A stretch of 64,000 nucleotides of DNA from an uncultured Anaerolineae bacterium (GTDB lineage: Bacteria > Chloroflexota > Anaerolineae > Promineifilales > Promineifilaceae). The notes under the pieces are model-generated. The model worked only from the letters and a program-made list of their open reading frames with translations, did not search any database and was not told the origin of the DNA. The stretch lies in NCBI GenBank assembly GCA_905479495.1, contig CAJQMR010000009.1:62001-126000 (forward strand), read 5' to 3'. Below, piece after piece: positions 1 to 8,548 of the stretch; within the stretch, counting starts at the first letter, position 1; every line of letters begins with the position of its first letter. The translations under genes were made by a program, and so were the position numbers.

Positions 1-229
1 CCCGGGCGTCATCGACCAGCACGGCGTTCATGGGCGCATAGCTGGCTTGTCCACTGAGAATAGCGCTGCGGGCAGTTTCCAGACTATGGCGCAAGCTTTC
101 TATGGTGAGGGGACGGCCGTATGCCAGCATCATATCCACCGCCAATGATGTGTTCAACAAACGGTCCACGCTGGGCAGCTCACGCAAGAGGGTTTGTGTT
201 TTTTCTGTATCTGGTGCTTGATTACTCAT
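1..229 (-). CDS. selA: L-seryl-tRNA(Sec) selenium transferase SelA, N-terminal part (runs off left edge)
   Basis: The first 76 residues of a protein whose 3' part lies outside the window. It begins MSNQAPDTEKTQTLLRELP and continues with SVDRLLN and AYGRPLTIESLRHSL. The LRELPSVDRLL and YGR..LT..SLR pattern is the SelA N-terminal domain, which binds tRNA(Sec). SelA is a PLP enzyme that converts seryl-tRNA(Sec) to selenocysteyl-tRNA(Sec). The PLP lysine is not visible because the gene is cut. The ATG at 229 is the first in-frame start and has only a weak ribosome site. Its presence shows the organism very probably uses selenocysteine, which bears directly on the UGA-containing gene at 8.5-9.6 kb. 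The identification rests on the N-terminal domain only. Confidence 0.8.
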   Translation of the reverse strand, partial: MSNQAPDTEKTQTLLRELPSVDRLLNTSLAVDMMLAYGRPLTIESLRHSLETARSAILSGQASYAPMNAVLVDDAR

Positions 230-257
230 ATTTAGATTGCCGATTACGGTTCACGGA

Positions 258-758
258 TTACTGTAAGTTTGCCTGGGCGGCACGGCTGCGGATTTGCAAC
301 AGAATTTCAAACAAAATTAAGACGGTGGCGACGAGCAAGGCAACGGCCAGCCCAAAAGAGCGGTTCATTTGCAGCCAGAGGCAAAATGCCACCCAAATGC
401 CAGCAGCCATAGATTGGCGTAGGGAAACGAGTAGAGGGGCGTCCTCCAGCTTGCCAAAGCGACGGTCTGTATAGGCGGCAAAGCGCCGATTGAGAAAGTA
501 AGAAATGGGTAGTACCAGGCCGGTAACGGCCGTTAACACAGTGGCCAAAAAGACCAGGATAATTTCAAGATTAGCTGCTTCCAGTAAAGAAGCCGCATCC
601 GCCCGATCTTGCGCGGCGGCCCGCACCAAGTCCAGCCGATTGATATCGACGGGCCACCAATTGTTGACCACAAATTCCATTGCCAGCAGGCCGATTGCCA
701 CCAGGAATGCGCCTAAAATTAATGATGAAATAAAATTGAAACGATCATTTCTTAGCAT
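258..758 (-). CDS. Four-helix membrane protein of unknown function
   Basis: A 166-residue protein with four hydrophobic segments: about residues 9-30, 65-88, 113-130 and 134-152. The loop between segments 1 and 2 is acidic and helical (around DLVRAAAQDRADAASLL). The tail is basic. A GAGGT ribosome site lies about 12 bases before the ATG at 758. It lies 28 bases upstream of selA on the same strand, so the two may be co-transcribed, but nothing in the sequence suggests a role in selenium metabolism. No family recognised. Confidence 0.7.
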   Translation of the reverse strand: MLRNDRFNFISSLILGAFLVAIGLLAMEFVVNNWWPVDINRLDLVRAAAQDRADAASLLEAANLEIILVFLATVLTAVTGLVLPISYFLNRRFAAYTDRRFGKLEDAPLLVSLRQSMAAGIWVAFCLWLQMNRSFGLAVALLVATVLILFEILLQIRSRAAQANLQ

Positions 759-789
759 GGCGTCATTATACCTCGCCGGGCCTCAGCGA

Positions 790-1224
790 TCATGCTTGAG
801 GCATCTGTTGTTTTAGCAGATGGAGCAATGCCTGGCCGTACGCTTCGCTGGCGGATTCTGCCACAAAATTCAGTGGCTGATTCGCCAGGGTTAGTTCGCA
901 ATTGTATCCTGCGGCGGCACGGGCTAATTGGAGAAAACGGCCGTTCCTGGCGGCCAATTCTGCTTCCACCTGTTCCCGCAACTGGCTTTCTGTGGGCAGC
1001 CACACTGCCTCATGCGTTAGCAAATAATCCAGCGCCCATTCGGATGTGCCATGGAACACCACCGCAGGCCAGCCGCGCAGGATGTCCATCGTCACCATCA
1101 TGTCTGATAAAACGAAGATCCGACTGTCCAGATCGCGATCTGGAATGGCAAAAAAATCGTGGACGCTGGTGTGCCATACCAATCCAGCCTCTTTCAACTT
1201 TTGTGCCAAATCAAGCGTTATCAT
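790..1224 (-). CDS. Uncharacterised 144-residue soluble protein
   Basis: Starts MITLDLAQKLKEAGL, with an AAAGGATG ribosome site just upstream of the ATG at 1224. An upstream extension is open to 1341 but would run through the divergent dnaE start and has no ribosome site, so the shorter start is preferred. The protein is mixed alpha/beta. It has an aromatic and acidic N-terminal half (WHTSVHDFFAIPDRDLDSRIFVLS) and a helical C-terminal half, with no membrane segment. It is divergent from the polymerase gene, with 66 bases between the starts. I do not recognise the family. Confidence 0.65.
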   Translation of the reverse strand: MITLDLAQKLKEAGLVWHTSVHDFFAIPDRDLDSRIFVLSDMMVTMDILRGWPAVVFHGTSEWALDYLLTHEAVWLPTESQLREQVEAELAARNGRFLQLARAAAGYNCELTLANQPLNFVAESASEAYGQALLHLLKQQMPQA

Positions 1225-1253
1225 AGAAACATCCTTTGCCGCTATTTTGGGCT

Positions 1254-1265
1254 TGCCAACTGGCA
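1254..1265. promoter_or_regulatory. Operator-like palindrome between divergent genes
   Basis: TGCCA-AC-TGGCA, a perfect 5-base inverted repeat that extends outwards to GGG and CCC after two unpaired bases. It sits in the only intergenic space between the 790-1224 gene and the DnaE2-like polymerase gene. Error-prone DnaE genes are often controlled by LexA, but I cannot say that this is a LexA box in this lineage. Confidence 0.3.
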
Positions 1266-1290
1266 CACCCGAACATATGATCCACGGTGC

Positions 1291-4200
1291 ATGAATGAGA
1301 CTACGGCCGTTCCCTTCACCCATCTGCGCGTCCACTCCCATTATACCCTGTTAGGCGCGACTGCCACCGTGGACCAGCTGGTGGCCCGCGCTGTGGCCGA
1401 AAAGCTGCCCGCCCTGGCTCTGACTGATACCTGTGCGCTATACGGCGCGGTTGCCTTTAGCCAGGCGTGCCGCGCGGCAGGTATCCAGCCCATTTTGGGT
1501 ATGGTGCTGCGCCTTAGTTTGCCAGAAGGGATCAATCTGCCCGGCCCAGCTTGGGGTGACTTGGTGTTGTTGGCTGATGGATCGGCGGGGTATCAATCGT
1601 TGTGTGCCCTTTCTTCACTGGTGCAGGGCAGCCCGCAGCGAACGCAGTTGTGGCAGCATGGGTTGGCCTGGGCCCAATTGCGCGAGCATACTGCCGGACT
1701 TATCGCCATCGACAGCGGGCAGACGGGCTGGCTGACCCGCCTGGTGCAGGCCGGGCAGACCAAAATGGCGGCGCGCTACGCTTCGCGCCTGGCTGGGCAG
1801 TTTGAAGACAATGGCTATCTGGGCATAACGCTGCACACACCTGCCGATGAAGCGGTGGCGCGGGAGGCGCTGGGGATTGCCGCCCGGTTTGGCTTGCGGG
1901 CAACGGCCGTACAGCCCGTGTACTGTTTAGCAGAAGCCGAAACAGCGCGCCTGCGCCTGCTGGCGGCTATCGACCAAAATTGCCGTGTTGATGAGGTGCC
2001 AGCCGAGACGCTGCCAGCGGGCGGCCGAGCAGATGCGAAGGTGCATTGGCTTTCGGCTGAAAAAGTGCAGTCGCACTTTGCTGCGTTTCCCGAAGCGTTG
2101 CAATCAGTTGGTGAGATTATTGCCCAATGCCAGCCAGCCCTGCCCGACGGCCGTCCCATCTGGCCTAAGCTGGATTTGCCGGAAGAACAAACGCCCAAAG
2201 ATGCTCTGGCGATGGCGGCGGAGGTGGGGATGCTGGAGAGGTACGGCCGTTCCCCCCAAGCAGAAATCAAGGCCCGACTGGAAAAAGAATTGGCTTCGAT
2301 CAATCGACACGGTTTTGCCCCGCTCTTTTTGCTGGTAGCCGATATTACTCGCTTTGCCCGCGAAACGGCCGTGCCGGTGAACACGCGCGGCAGCGTAGCC
2401 AATTCGTTGGTGGCTTACTGCCTGGGCATCACCAATGTGGACCCTATTGCCAATGACCTGTTGTTTGAACGGTTTCTCAACCCGGCGCGGGCCAATCTAC
2501 CCGACATTGACCTCGATTTTTGCAGCCGCCGCCGCGATGAAGTGCTGCATTATGTGCGCGAAAAATATGGTGAGGATCGGGTGGCGCTGGTGGCTACGAT
2601 CAGCACCATGCAGCCAAAATCGGCCGTGCGCGAAACGGCCAAAGCCCACGGCCTGGCCGAACCTGAGATTAAAGTGTTGACGGGGCTGCTGCCGCGTGGC
2701 TGGCACCCAGACCCGCGCCGCCGCAGCGAACGCACCCTGGAAGATGTGCTGGCCGAGGTGGAAGATGAAGTTCAGCGGCAGGTGCTGGCCGATGCGTTTG
2801 AGATTATCGGCCAACCACACCACATGAGTATTCATCCAGGCGGCATCGTTATTACGCCGGGTCCGCTGACCGATTTTGTGCCGGTGCAGCTGGCCCCCAA
2901 GGGCTTCCTGACGACGCAGTATGATCATCGAGACGTTGAGAAAATCGGCCTGCCCAAAATTGATCTGCTGGGGATTCGCGCCCTCACGGTGCTGGCCGAT
3001 ACGGCCGAATCCATCCGCACCACCCTGGACCCCAATTTTGATTTGCTGGCAATTCCGCTGGACGATGCAGAAACGGCACGCCAACTGTGCCAGGGTGAAA
3101 CAATCGGTGTGTTCCAGTGTGAAAGTTCCGGGGCGCGGCGCACGCTGCGCCAGCTGAAGGCACAAACCCTGCGCGACTTGGCCGTAGCCAACGCCTTTTT
3201 CAAGCCGGGTCCGGCGACCGGCGGCATGGCCCAGGCGTTTGTGCGTCGCTATCGTGGCGAAGAAAAGATGCAGTTTTTGCACCCTGCCCTGGAACCAATT
3301 TTGGGCAGTACCCAGGGCGTGCTGCTGTTTCAGGAGCAGGTATTGCGCGTTGCCACCGAGATTGCTCACCTTAGTTGGGCCGAAGCCGACCATTTGCGGC
3401 GCGGCATGAGCAAATTTAAGGCCAAGGAAATGGCTACGATGCAGCAGCGTTTTGTGCTTGGCTGTCAGGAATACAGCGGTTTTACTAAGGAGCAGGCCAC
3501 GACGCTGTGGGAGCAGGTGATGCCCTTTGCTGGCTATGGCTTTAATCAGGGTCATGCCACCGCTTACGCTGATATCAGCTACCGATCGGCTTTTTTGAAG
3601 ACGCACTTTCCGGCCCAATTTTTATGTGCCCGGCTGCGTGATTATGGCGGCTTTCACCATCCCGCTATTTACATTGCCGAGGCGCAGCGGCTGGGGATTG
3701 CGGTACGTCCGCCGCACGTGAATTTTAGTGGGCGGAAATTTACGCTGACGACGGGGGAGATTAGAGATTGGAGATTGGAGATTGGCGACCAGACACCCCA
3801 ATCTCTAATCGCCAATAACCAATCTCCTATTTTGTGGATGGGCCTGGGCCAGGTGCGTGATTTGCGGCGGTCGGCAGTGCGGGCAATTGTGGCGGAGCGG
3901 CAGGAACGGCCGTTTACCAGCCTGCGTGATTTGTTAAATCGGGTCGATTTGCAAAAGAAGGAAGTGGTTCACTTGATCCAGTGCGGGGCGCTGATGGGGT
4001 TGGGCGAGAGCCGCGCAGCGCTGCTGGCAGAAGCTGTGGATGTGGAGCGCGCCGGTAGTGCCCGGCAGATGGCGTTTGATTTGGGGTTGAAAACGGCCGT
4101 TCAGCCCGAACCCTTAGCGCAACAGCTGGCCTGGGAAACGGCCGTGCTTGGTTGGCCCGTTTCGGCCAATCCAGCAATGGTGGTTCGCGAACAAACCGCA

Positions 4201-4461
4201 GATGATGTGCCCGTACGCTATCTGCCACGCCTGCTCAACCAAAAAACCAGCGTAGCCGGCGTGCGTCTCCCCGGCTGGACTGGCGGGCGCGGCTTTTACT
4301 TTGGTGATGGTGATAGCTTTGAGATTGCTCAGTTGGATAAAACCATCACCAAAAGCAAAGTCAAACTATGGCAGCCGTACCGTCTCACCGGCTGCTGGCG
4401 GGAAGATGCCTGGGGTGGCGGCTGGTTTGAGGTAATGGCAGCCGAGTCGTTGCATGTTTAA
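1291..4461 (+). CDS. dnaE2: DNA polymerase III alpha-type polymerase, error-prone DnaE2/ImuC-like
   Basis: A C-family DNA polymerase of 1056 residues. Start chosen at ATG 1291 (MNETTAVPFTHLRVHSHYTLL), because the PHP domain of this family begins right there. The N-terminal PHP domain covers about residues 8-210. The palm contains the catalytic acidic motif PDIDLDF (about residue 405) and KIDLLGIRAL, which carries the third aspartate. The fingers/thumb region includes FFKPGPATGG and FNQGHATAYADISYRSAF. A helix-hairpin-helix region and a short C-terminal part follow. The length of about 1050 and the lack of a long C-terminal extension fit DnaE2/ImuC translesion polymerases better than the replicative DnaE1, but no imuA or imuB is next to it, so the subtype is tentative. 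Residues about 825-848 derive from an inserted repeat (see 3765-3835). Six or more ACGGCCGT octamers lie inside the gene. Confidence 0.85.
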   Translation: MNETTAVPFTHLRVHSHYTLLGATATVDQLVARAVAEKLPALALTDTCALYGAVAFSQACRAAGIQPILGMVLRLSLPEGINLPGPAWGDLVLLADGSAGYQSLCALSSLVQGSPQRTQLWQHGLAWAQLREHTAGLIAIDSGQTGWLTRLVQAGQTKMAARYASRLAGQFEDNGYLGITLHTPADEAVAREALGIAARFGLRATAVQPVYCLAEAETARLRLLAAIDQNCRVDEVPAETLPAGGRADAKVHWLSAEKVQSHFAAFPEALQSVGEIIAQCQPALPDGRPIWPKLDLPEEQTPKDALAMAAEVGMLERYGRSPQAEIKARLEKELASINRHGFAPLFLLVADITRFARETAVPVNTRGSVANSLVAYCLGITNVDPIANDLLFERFLNPARANLPDIDLDFCSRRRDEVLHYVREKYGEDRVALVATISTMQPKSAVRETAKAHGLAEPEIKVLTGLLPRGWHPDPRRRSERTLEDVLAEVEDEVQRQVLADAFEIIGQPHHMSIHPGGIVITPGPLTDFVPVQLAPKGFLTTQYDHRDVEKIGLPKIDLLGIRALTVLADTAESIRTTLDPNFDLLAIPLDDAETARQLCQGETIGVFQCESSGARRTLRQLKAQTLRDLAVANAFFKPGPATGGMAQAFVRRYRGEEKMQFLHPALEPILGSTQGVLLFQEQVLRVATEIAHLSWAEADHLRRGMSKFKAKEMATMQQRFVLGCQEYSGFTKEQATTLWEQVMPFAGYGFNQGHATAYADISYRSAFLKTHFPAQFLCARLRDYGGFHHPAIYIAEAQRLGIAVRPPHVNFSGRKFTLTTGEIRDWRLEIGDQTPQSLIANNQSPILWMGLGQVRDLRRSAVRAIVAERQERPFTSLRDLLNRVDLQKKEVVHLIQCGALMGLGESRAALLAEAVDVERAGSARQMAFDLGLKTAVQPEPLAQQLAWETAVLGWPVSANPAMVVREQTADDVPVRYLPRLLNQKTSVAGVRLPGWTGGRGFYFGDGDSFEIAQLDKTITKSKVKLWQPYRLTGCWREDAWGGGWFEVMAAESLHV
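3765..3835. repeat. Short-word repeat (GAGATTGG family) inserted in frame in the polymerase gene
   Basis: Tandem words of the type GAGATTAGAGATTGG repeat three to four times, and their inverted complement (CCAATCTCTAATCGCC, CCAATCTCC) follows after a short gap, so the tract can fold as a hairpin. It adds about 24 residues (RDWRLEIGD...SLIANNQSP) that look unlike the surrounding polymerase, without breaking the frame. The architecture matches intergenic tracts elsewhere in the window that use different words. Confidence 0.7.
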
Positions 4462-4541
4462 ATGTGACCGATTCAGCGTGAAAGGGTTCTAAGCTGTGGA
4501 AACTGTTTTAGTGACATGAATATTAGGAGGAAGTTGGGAAC

Positions 4542-4916
4542 ATGATTCAAGAATTTAAAGCGTTTATTGCGAAAGGGAACGTGCTGGATTTGGCCGTTGC
4601 GGTGATTATTGGTGGTGCTTTTGGTGCCATTGTCACTTCTTTGGTGAATGACATCATCATGCCGTTGATTGGCGTGATTTTAGGCGGAACCGATTTTACG
4701 ACATTGGCGATTACTGTGAAGGATGCCAGCATCACCTACGGCAATTTCATCCAGGCCATTATCAATTTCTTGATTATCGCCTTTGTCATTTTCATGATTG
4801 TGCGCACGGCGAACAACGCGAAAAAGAAAGAGGAAGAAAAGCCGGCGGCACCTAAAGGCCCATCTACCGAAGATTTGCTCATCGAGATTCGTGATTTGCT
4901 TAAGGCGAAAAACTAA
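4542..4916 (+). CDS. mscL: Large-conductance mechanosensitive channel MscL
   Basis: A 124-residue homopentameric inner-membrane channel that opens under high membrane tension during osmotic downshock. It shows the family signature [24 protein letters not shown], with an N-terminal amphipathic helix, TM1 (about 16-40), a periplasmic loop, TM2 (about 68-89), and a charged C-terminal helix ending in [11 protein letters not shown]. The start has a strong AGGAGGAAG ribosome site 9-15 bases upstream. A strong terminator follows at 4953. The linker [13 protein letters not shown] between TM2 and the C-terminal bundle is low-complexity, as is common in this family. Firm identification. Confidence 0.97.
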   Translation: MIQEFKAFIAKGNVLDLAVAVIIGGAFGAIVTSLVNDIIMPLIGVILGGTDFTTLAITVKDASITYGNFIQAIINFLIIAFVIFMIVRTANNAKKKEEEKPAAPKGPSTEDLLIEIRDLLKAKN

Positions 4917-4952
4917 CTTTTAGGTTTTCGTTTTCAGTCGATACCCCCACAG

Positions 4953-4996
4953 GCAAACGGCCGTTTCCCATCAGGAAGCGGCCGTTTTGTTTTCTC
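4953..4996 (+). terminator. Rho-independent terminator of mscL, built from two octamers
   Basis: The arms CAAACGGCCGTTTCC and GGAAGCGGCCGTTTTG pair with a CATCA-type loop and run into TTTTGTTTT. The stem is two facing copies of the genome-wide octamer, one of them slightly changed. It lies 36 bases after the mscL stop. Confidence 0.8.
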
Positions 4997-5057
4997 TAAA
5001 CCGGTATTTTTCGTAAGAACTTCGCGCCGGGTGCATCTGAAAGAGTGGAGGTAAACG

Positions 5058-5804
5058 ATGAAAACAGAGAATGGTTATTATTGGGAAGCAACACCGCGCT
5101 GGGTGCGGGTGAAGTTTGGCGGCGAATTTATTGCCGACAGTCGGAACGCGCTGCTGGTCTGGGAAGGGGGTGGCCCGCGCCTTCATTATTATTTTCCTCA
5201 GGAAGATGTGCGGCAGGAATTTTTGGTAGACACGGGTCGTACTGGTAAGGAGCGCACCAGCTGGCATGTGCAGGTGGGCGATCAACAGGCCGATAATGCT
5301 GCCTGGAGCTACAGCGAAGCCCGAGAAGAATTACGCGGTATTGAAGGCTATATCGCCTTCCGCTGGCACAAGATGGACCATTGGTTTGAAGAGGATGAAG
5401 AGGTGTTTGTGCACCCGCGCGACCCGTATCATCGCGTCGATACAGTGCCCAGCACGCGCCGGGTGCGGGTTGAGGTGGCTGGGGTGACGGTGGCAGAATC
5501 GGAACGGCCGTATCTCCTTTTTGAAACCAATCTGCCCACCCGCTACTATTTGCCGCCGGAAGATGTCCACATGGATTTGTTAGCGCCGACTGACAGCCAT
5601 ACCGCTTGTCCCTACAAAGGCACAGCCTCTTATTGGTCTGTCAAAATTGGGGGCACAGTTTACAAAGACCTGGTTTGGGGTTACCCAAACCCCATCCCCG
5701 AAGCGCCCAAACTGAAAGGGCTTCTCAGTTTCTACAACGAAAAAGTCGATATTTTTGTGGATGGTGTCAAACAAGAACGGCCGGTGACAGCGTGGTCTAA
5801 ATAA
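5058..5804 (+). CDS. DUF427 domain protein, tandem copies
   Basis: A 248-residue soluble protein with a GGAGG ribosome site. It contains two repeats of the DUF427 fold: about residues 12-110 (RVKFGGEFIADS, LHYYFPQEDV, TSWHVQVGD, GYIAFRWHKMD) and about 130-240 (RVEVAGVTVAESERP, TRYYLPPEDV, CPYKGTASYWSV, WGYPNPIPEAPKLKGLLSFYNEKVDIFVDG). The second copy is the more typical one. DUF427 proteins are small beta-rich proteins of unknown biochemical role. It is convergent with the dikinase gene, with an inverted repeat between the two stop codons. Confidence 0.85.
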   Translation: MKTENGYYWEATPRWVRVKFGGEFIADSRNALLVWEGGGPRLHYYFPQEDVRQEFLVDTGRTGKERTSWHVQVGDQQADNAAWSYSEAREELRGIEGYIAFRWHKMDHWFEEDEEVFVHPRDPYHRVDTVPSTRRVRVEVAGVTVAESERPYLLFETNLPTRYYLPPEDVHMDLLAPTDSHTACPYKGTASYWSVKIGGTVYKDLVWGYPNPIPEAPKLKGLLSFYNEKVDIFVDGVKQERPVTAWSK

Positions 5805-5847
5805 GTAATTGAGTAATTGGGGCGAAATTACCAAATTACTCAATTAC
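5805..5847. repeat. Perfect inverted repeat between convergent genes (AATTACTC word family)
   Basis: GTAATTGAGTAATT at 5805-5818 and its exact complement at 5834-5847. Flanking bases repeat the same word (AATTACC). It probably serves as a bidirectional terminator between the DUF427 gene and the dikinase gene. The same word family recurs at 60892-60928. Confidence 0.75.
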
Positions 5848-5851
5848 CTAA

Positions 5852-8548
5852 TTACCTCTCCTCACCGTCCAAAATTTCCACATACCCGGCATCGCCATGC
5901 ACGCGAATGCGCTGGCCCGTTTTAATTTGCCGCGTCACATCAGCCACGCCCACGACGGCCGGAATGCCATATTCGCGGGCCACCACCGAGCCGTGGGTCA
6001 TCAGGCCACCTACTTCCATCACCAGAGCTGCGGCGTTGATGAAGAGCGGCGTCCAGCCCGGATCGGTGAATGGGGCGACGAGAATTTCTCCCTTGGCCAA
6101 CACGTCTTTGTTGGGGTCCATGACCACTTTGGCAATACCTTCGATGGTGCCGCTGGAAGCAGCACTGCCGACTAATGCACCTTCTGGCAGCCCGTCCCGG
6201 CTGGGCTGGACGTGAATCACTTCACCATCGCTGGTGATGACGCGGGGTGGGGTTAGCTTGTGCATACGGTTAAATTCGGCGCGGCGTTGGGCGATGAGCG
6301 GCCGTATTTCTTGTGATGGGTCCGCCACAAATGCAATCAATTCAGTTAAATTCAGATTCCAGATGTCTTCCGGTTGATCGATACGGCCGTCTTGCACCAA
6401 CATCTCAGCCTGGTCCAACAATACCTCTTTCACAGTGCCCAGCATCTTGATGATGAAAAATTTGGGATGTTCCCGCCCCGCTGTGTAATGGCGCACGGCT
6501 TTTACCAGGCGACGCACCAGCGGACGGCGTACAAAGCCAAAGAAGCCCGTTCCGGCAGCCTCAACTAGACGATTTCCCGCAGCCTCGCCCGCAGCGGCCA
6601 TTTGGGCATGATGTTGACGATGGCTGCCCGGTGCTTGATGTTCCAGGTTGCCAATGACAAATTGCAGCAGCGAGGTGGGATCTTCCCGCCAGCGCTGCCG
6701 AGAAATATCAATTTCCGACGGGCCGCGCATGCCGTATCGATCCAAAAATTGTGTCCAGCCTGCTAGAAATGGCGCACTGCCGGGAATCTCATGGGCTGAA
6801 GCGAGCGCTTTGGCTGGGGGATTCTGCTGAAAATGAGCCACCAGCTCCGGTGATTGGCGCACCAAATCGGCCAGATCGCCCACGGCCAAATCCATTTCGG
6901 TGGTGACATTGCCAGAGAGACCGCGAGCAACGGCCGTTAAGTCTTCTGGATTCGCCCGATGTGCCAGCAATCTGGCCAGGAATCGCTGCGACGAAATGCC
7001 ACCAGCTACCAGCGCCGGATAATCGGGGATAAGATGAGTAAAGGCCTCACCTACCTCGAGCTCTAATTGGCGTAGGCGCGCTTCTCCGGCCGATTGGGCC
7101 AAGATGCGCTGGCGGCTGGCCACGTTCAGCTCGTCTATTTCGGCCGTGAGTTGGGCCAGGGTTGCTGCCGGATCGCGCCGAAACAGAAAAGACAAGGTAG
7201 TTTTGATGATAGGGCCAAGGTAAGAAAAGACGGCACGCAGGCCGGGCTGTGGGTTAAGCTGCGGCAGGCGCTCGTTAAATTCGGGGCGGGCCAGCCCTTC
7301 TTTGATGCTGGAAGCGATCCTTTCATCAGCCATTGTGAGAAAGGCGGGCACCGCTTTGCGCCCCAGCCGCAAATTAAGCAGGGGCGTCACGTCCATGTAC
7401 ATGCGGCCGCCAGCCTCTGCAACACTTTGTGACCGGCTTGTGGGGCCAGCCAGCTTCATGGTGGGAAACATGAGCCGCCACATATCCAGCCCCATCCGTT
7501 TGATGGGATCAAGCATCACCTGGGCGTGGCTCAGGCTGACGTAAAGATGAAGCGCCTCGTCGCTGGGGCGCGGAACGGGTTGTGGAAACAGGGTGGTGAT
7601 GGGGCGGGCTTGCAGTAGGTAAATTTCCCCATCCGCAATGGCCCATTCGATATCTTGTGGCTGCTGGTAATGGGCTTCGATACGTTGGCCGAGCTTGGCC
7701 AGGGCAACCGCCTGGGCCTCACTAAGTACCTGAGCTGTGCGCTGTTTATCGCTGAGGGTTTCTTGTTCGGTACCGCCGCCGGGCAACGGCCGTATCGCCA
7801 ACTTCTTGTCCCCAATCTTCACTTCCACCAGCTTGTCGCTTCGTGTATCCACTCTGTATAGATCGGCGGAGACCAACCCGGCAACCAGCGCTTCACCCAG
7901 CCCGTAGCTGGCATCAATTGAAGTGACATGCCGGTTTTGGCTAACCGGATCAGCGGTGAACAGGATGCCGGAAATCTGTGGCAGGACCATTTGCTGCACC
8001 ACCACGGAGAGGGCTACTTCTTCGTGGGCAAAGTTATTTTGCTGGCGGTACAAGATGGCCCGGTCGGTGAAGAGGGAGGCCCAGCAGCGGCGTACGGCAT
8101 CCAGGATTTCCTTTTCGCCGCGCACATTCAAGTAAGTGTCCTGCTGCCCGGCAAAAGAGGCGTCGGGCAGATCTTCGGCGGTGGCGCTGGAGCGCACGGC
8201 GTAGGCGGCGTTGGGATCGAGAGTTTGCCAGGCCTGGCAAACGGCCGTGGTAATTTCCTCAGGAATAGGCAGCTCATTTAGCGTTTCCCGAATCTCCCCG
8301 CCAATTTTGCGCGTAGCCACCAAATCTTCGGCCGGGATTTCATCCAGGGCAGCATAAAACTGGGCCATTGACAGGCAGCTGGTGATGAAGTCACGGAAGG
8401 CATGGGTTGTCACACAAAATCCAGGCGGCACGGGAAATCCAGCATGGCTCATTTCACCCAGATTGGCCCCTTTGCCACCCACCAGGGGCAAATCTGCCGA
8501 GCGAATTTGTTGGAAGGGAAGGGTATAAGGAACCGTATCTTTCATCAT
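5852..8548 (-). CDS. Rifampin phosphotransferase-like / PEP synthase-family dikinase
   Basis: 898 residues in the three-part layout of rifampin phosphotransferase (RPH). An N-terminal ATP-grasp module spans about 1-325 (GGKGANLGEMSHAG, AVRSSATAEDLPDASFAGQQDTYLN, SGILFTADP, QDIEWAIADGEIYLLQARPIT). A large middle domain spans about 330-770 (YGMRGPSEIDI, HPKFFIIKMLGTVKEVLL, LTPPRVITSDGEVI). A C-terminal swivelling His domain carries VMEVGGLMTHGSVVAREYGIP with catalytic His about 852. RPH transfers the ATP beta-phosphate to rifampin, whereas true PEP synthases act on pyruvate; the TPPR.ITSDGE and LMTHG motifs favour the RPH branch, but the natural substrate here is unknown. It starts four bases inside the end of the DUF3179 gene (ATGA overlap, GAGG ribosome site), so it is translationally coupled to it. 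Confidence 0.82.
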   Translation of the reverse strand: MMKDTVPYTLPFQQIRSADLPLVGGKGANLGEMSHAGFPVPPGFCVTTHAFRDFITSCLSMAQFYAALDEIPAEDLVATRKIGGEIRETLNELPIPEEITTAVCQAWQTLDPNAAYAVRSSATAEDLPDASFAGQQDTYLNVRGEKEILDAVRRCWASLFTDRAILYRQQNNFAHEEVALSVVVQQMVLPQISGILFTADPVSQNRHVTSIDASYGLGEALVAGLVSADLYRVDTRSDKLVEVKIGDKKLAIRPLPGGGTEQETLSDKQRTAQVLSEAQAVALAKLGQRIEAHYQQPQDIEWAIADGEIYLLQARPITTLFPQPVPRPSDEALHLYVSLSHAQVMLDPIKRMGLDMWRLMFPTMKLAGPTSRSQSVAEAGGRMYMDVTPLLNLRLGRKAVPAFLTMADERIASSIKEGLARPEFNERLPQLNPQPGLRAVFSYLGPIIKTTLSFLFRRDPAATLAQLTAEIDELNVASRQRILAQSAGEARLRQLELEVGEAFTHLIPDYPALVAGGISSQRFLARLLAHRANPEDLTAVARGLSGNVTTEMDLAVGDLADLVRQSPELVAHFQQNPPAKALASAHEIPGSAPFLAGWTQFLDRYGMRGPSEIDISRQRWREDPTSLLQFVIGNLEHQAPGSHRQHHAQMAAAGEAAGNRLVEAAGTGFFGFVRRPLVRRLVKAVRHYTAGREHPKFFIIKMLGTVKEVLLDQAEMLVQDGRIDQPEDIWNLNLTELIAFVADPSQEIRPLIAQRRAEFNRMHKLTPPRVITSDGEVIHVQPSRDGLPEGALVGSAASSGTIEGIAKVVMDPNKDVLAKGEILVAPFTDPGWTPLFINAAALVMEVGGLMTHGSVVAREYGIPAVVGVADVTRQIKTGQRIRVHGDAGYVEILDGEER

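Noticed and set aside
2497..3618. Long minus-strand open frame inside the polymerase gene
   Set aside because: Shadow of the polymerase gene; the plus strand carries intact catalytic motifs.
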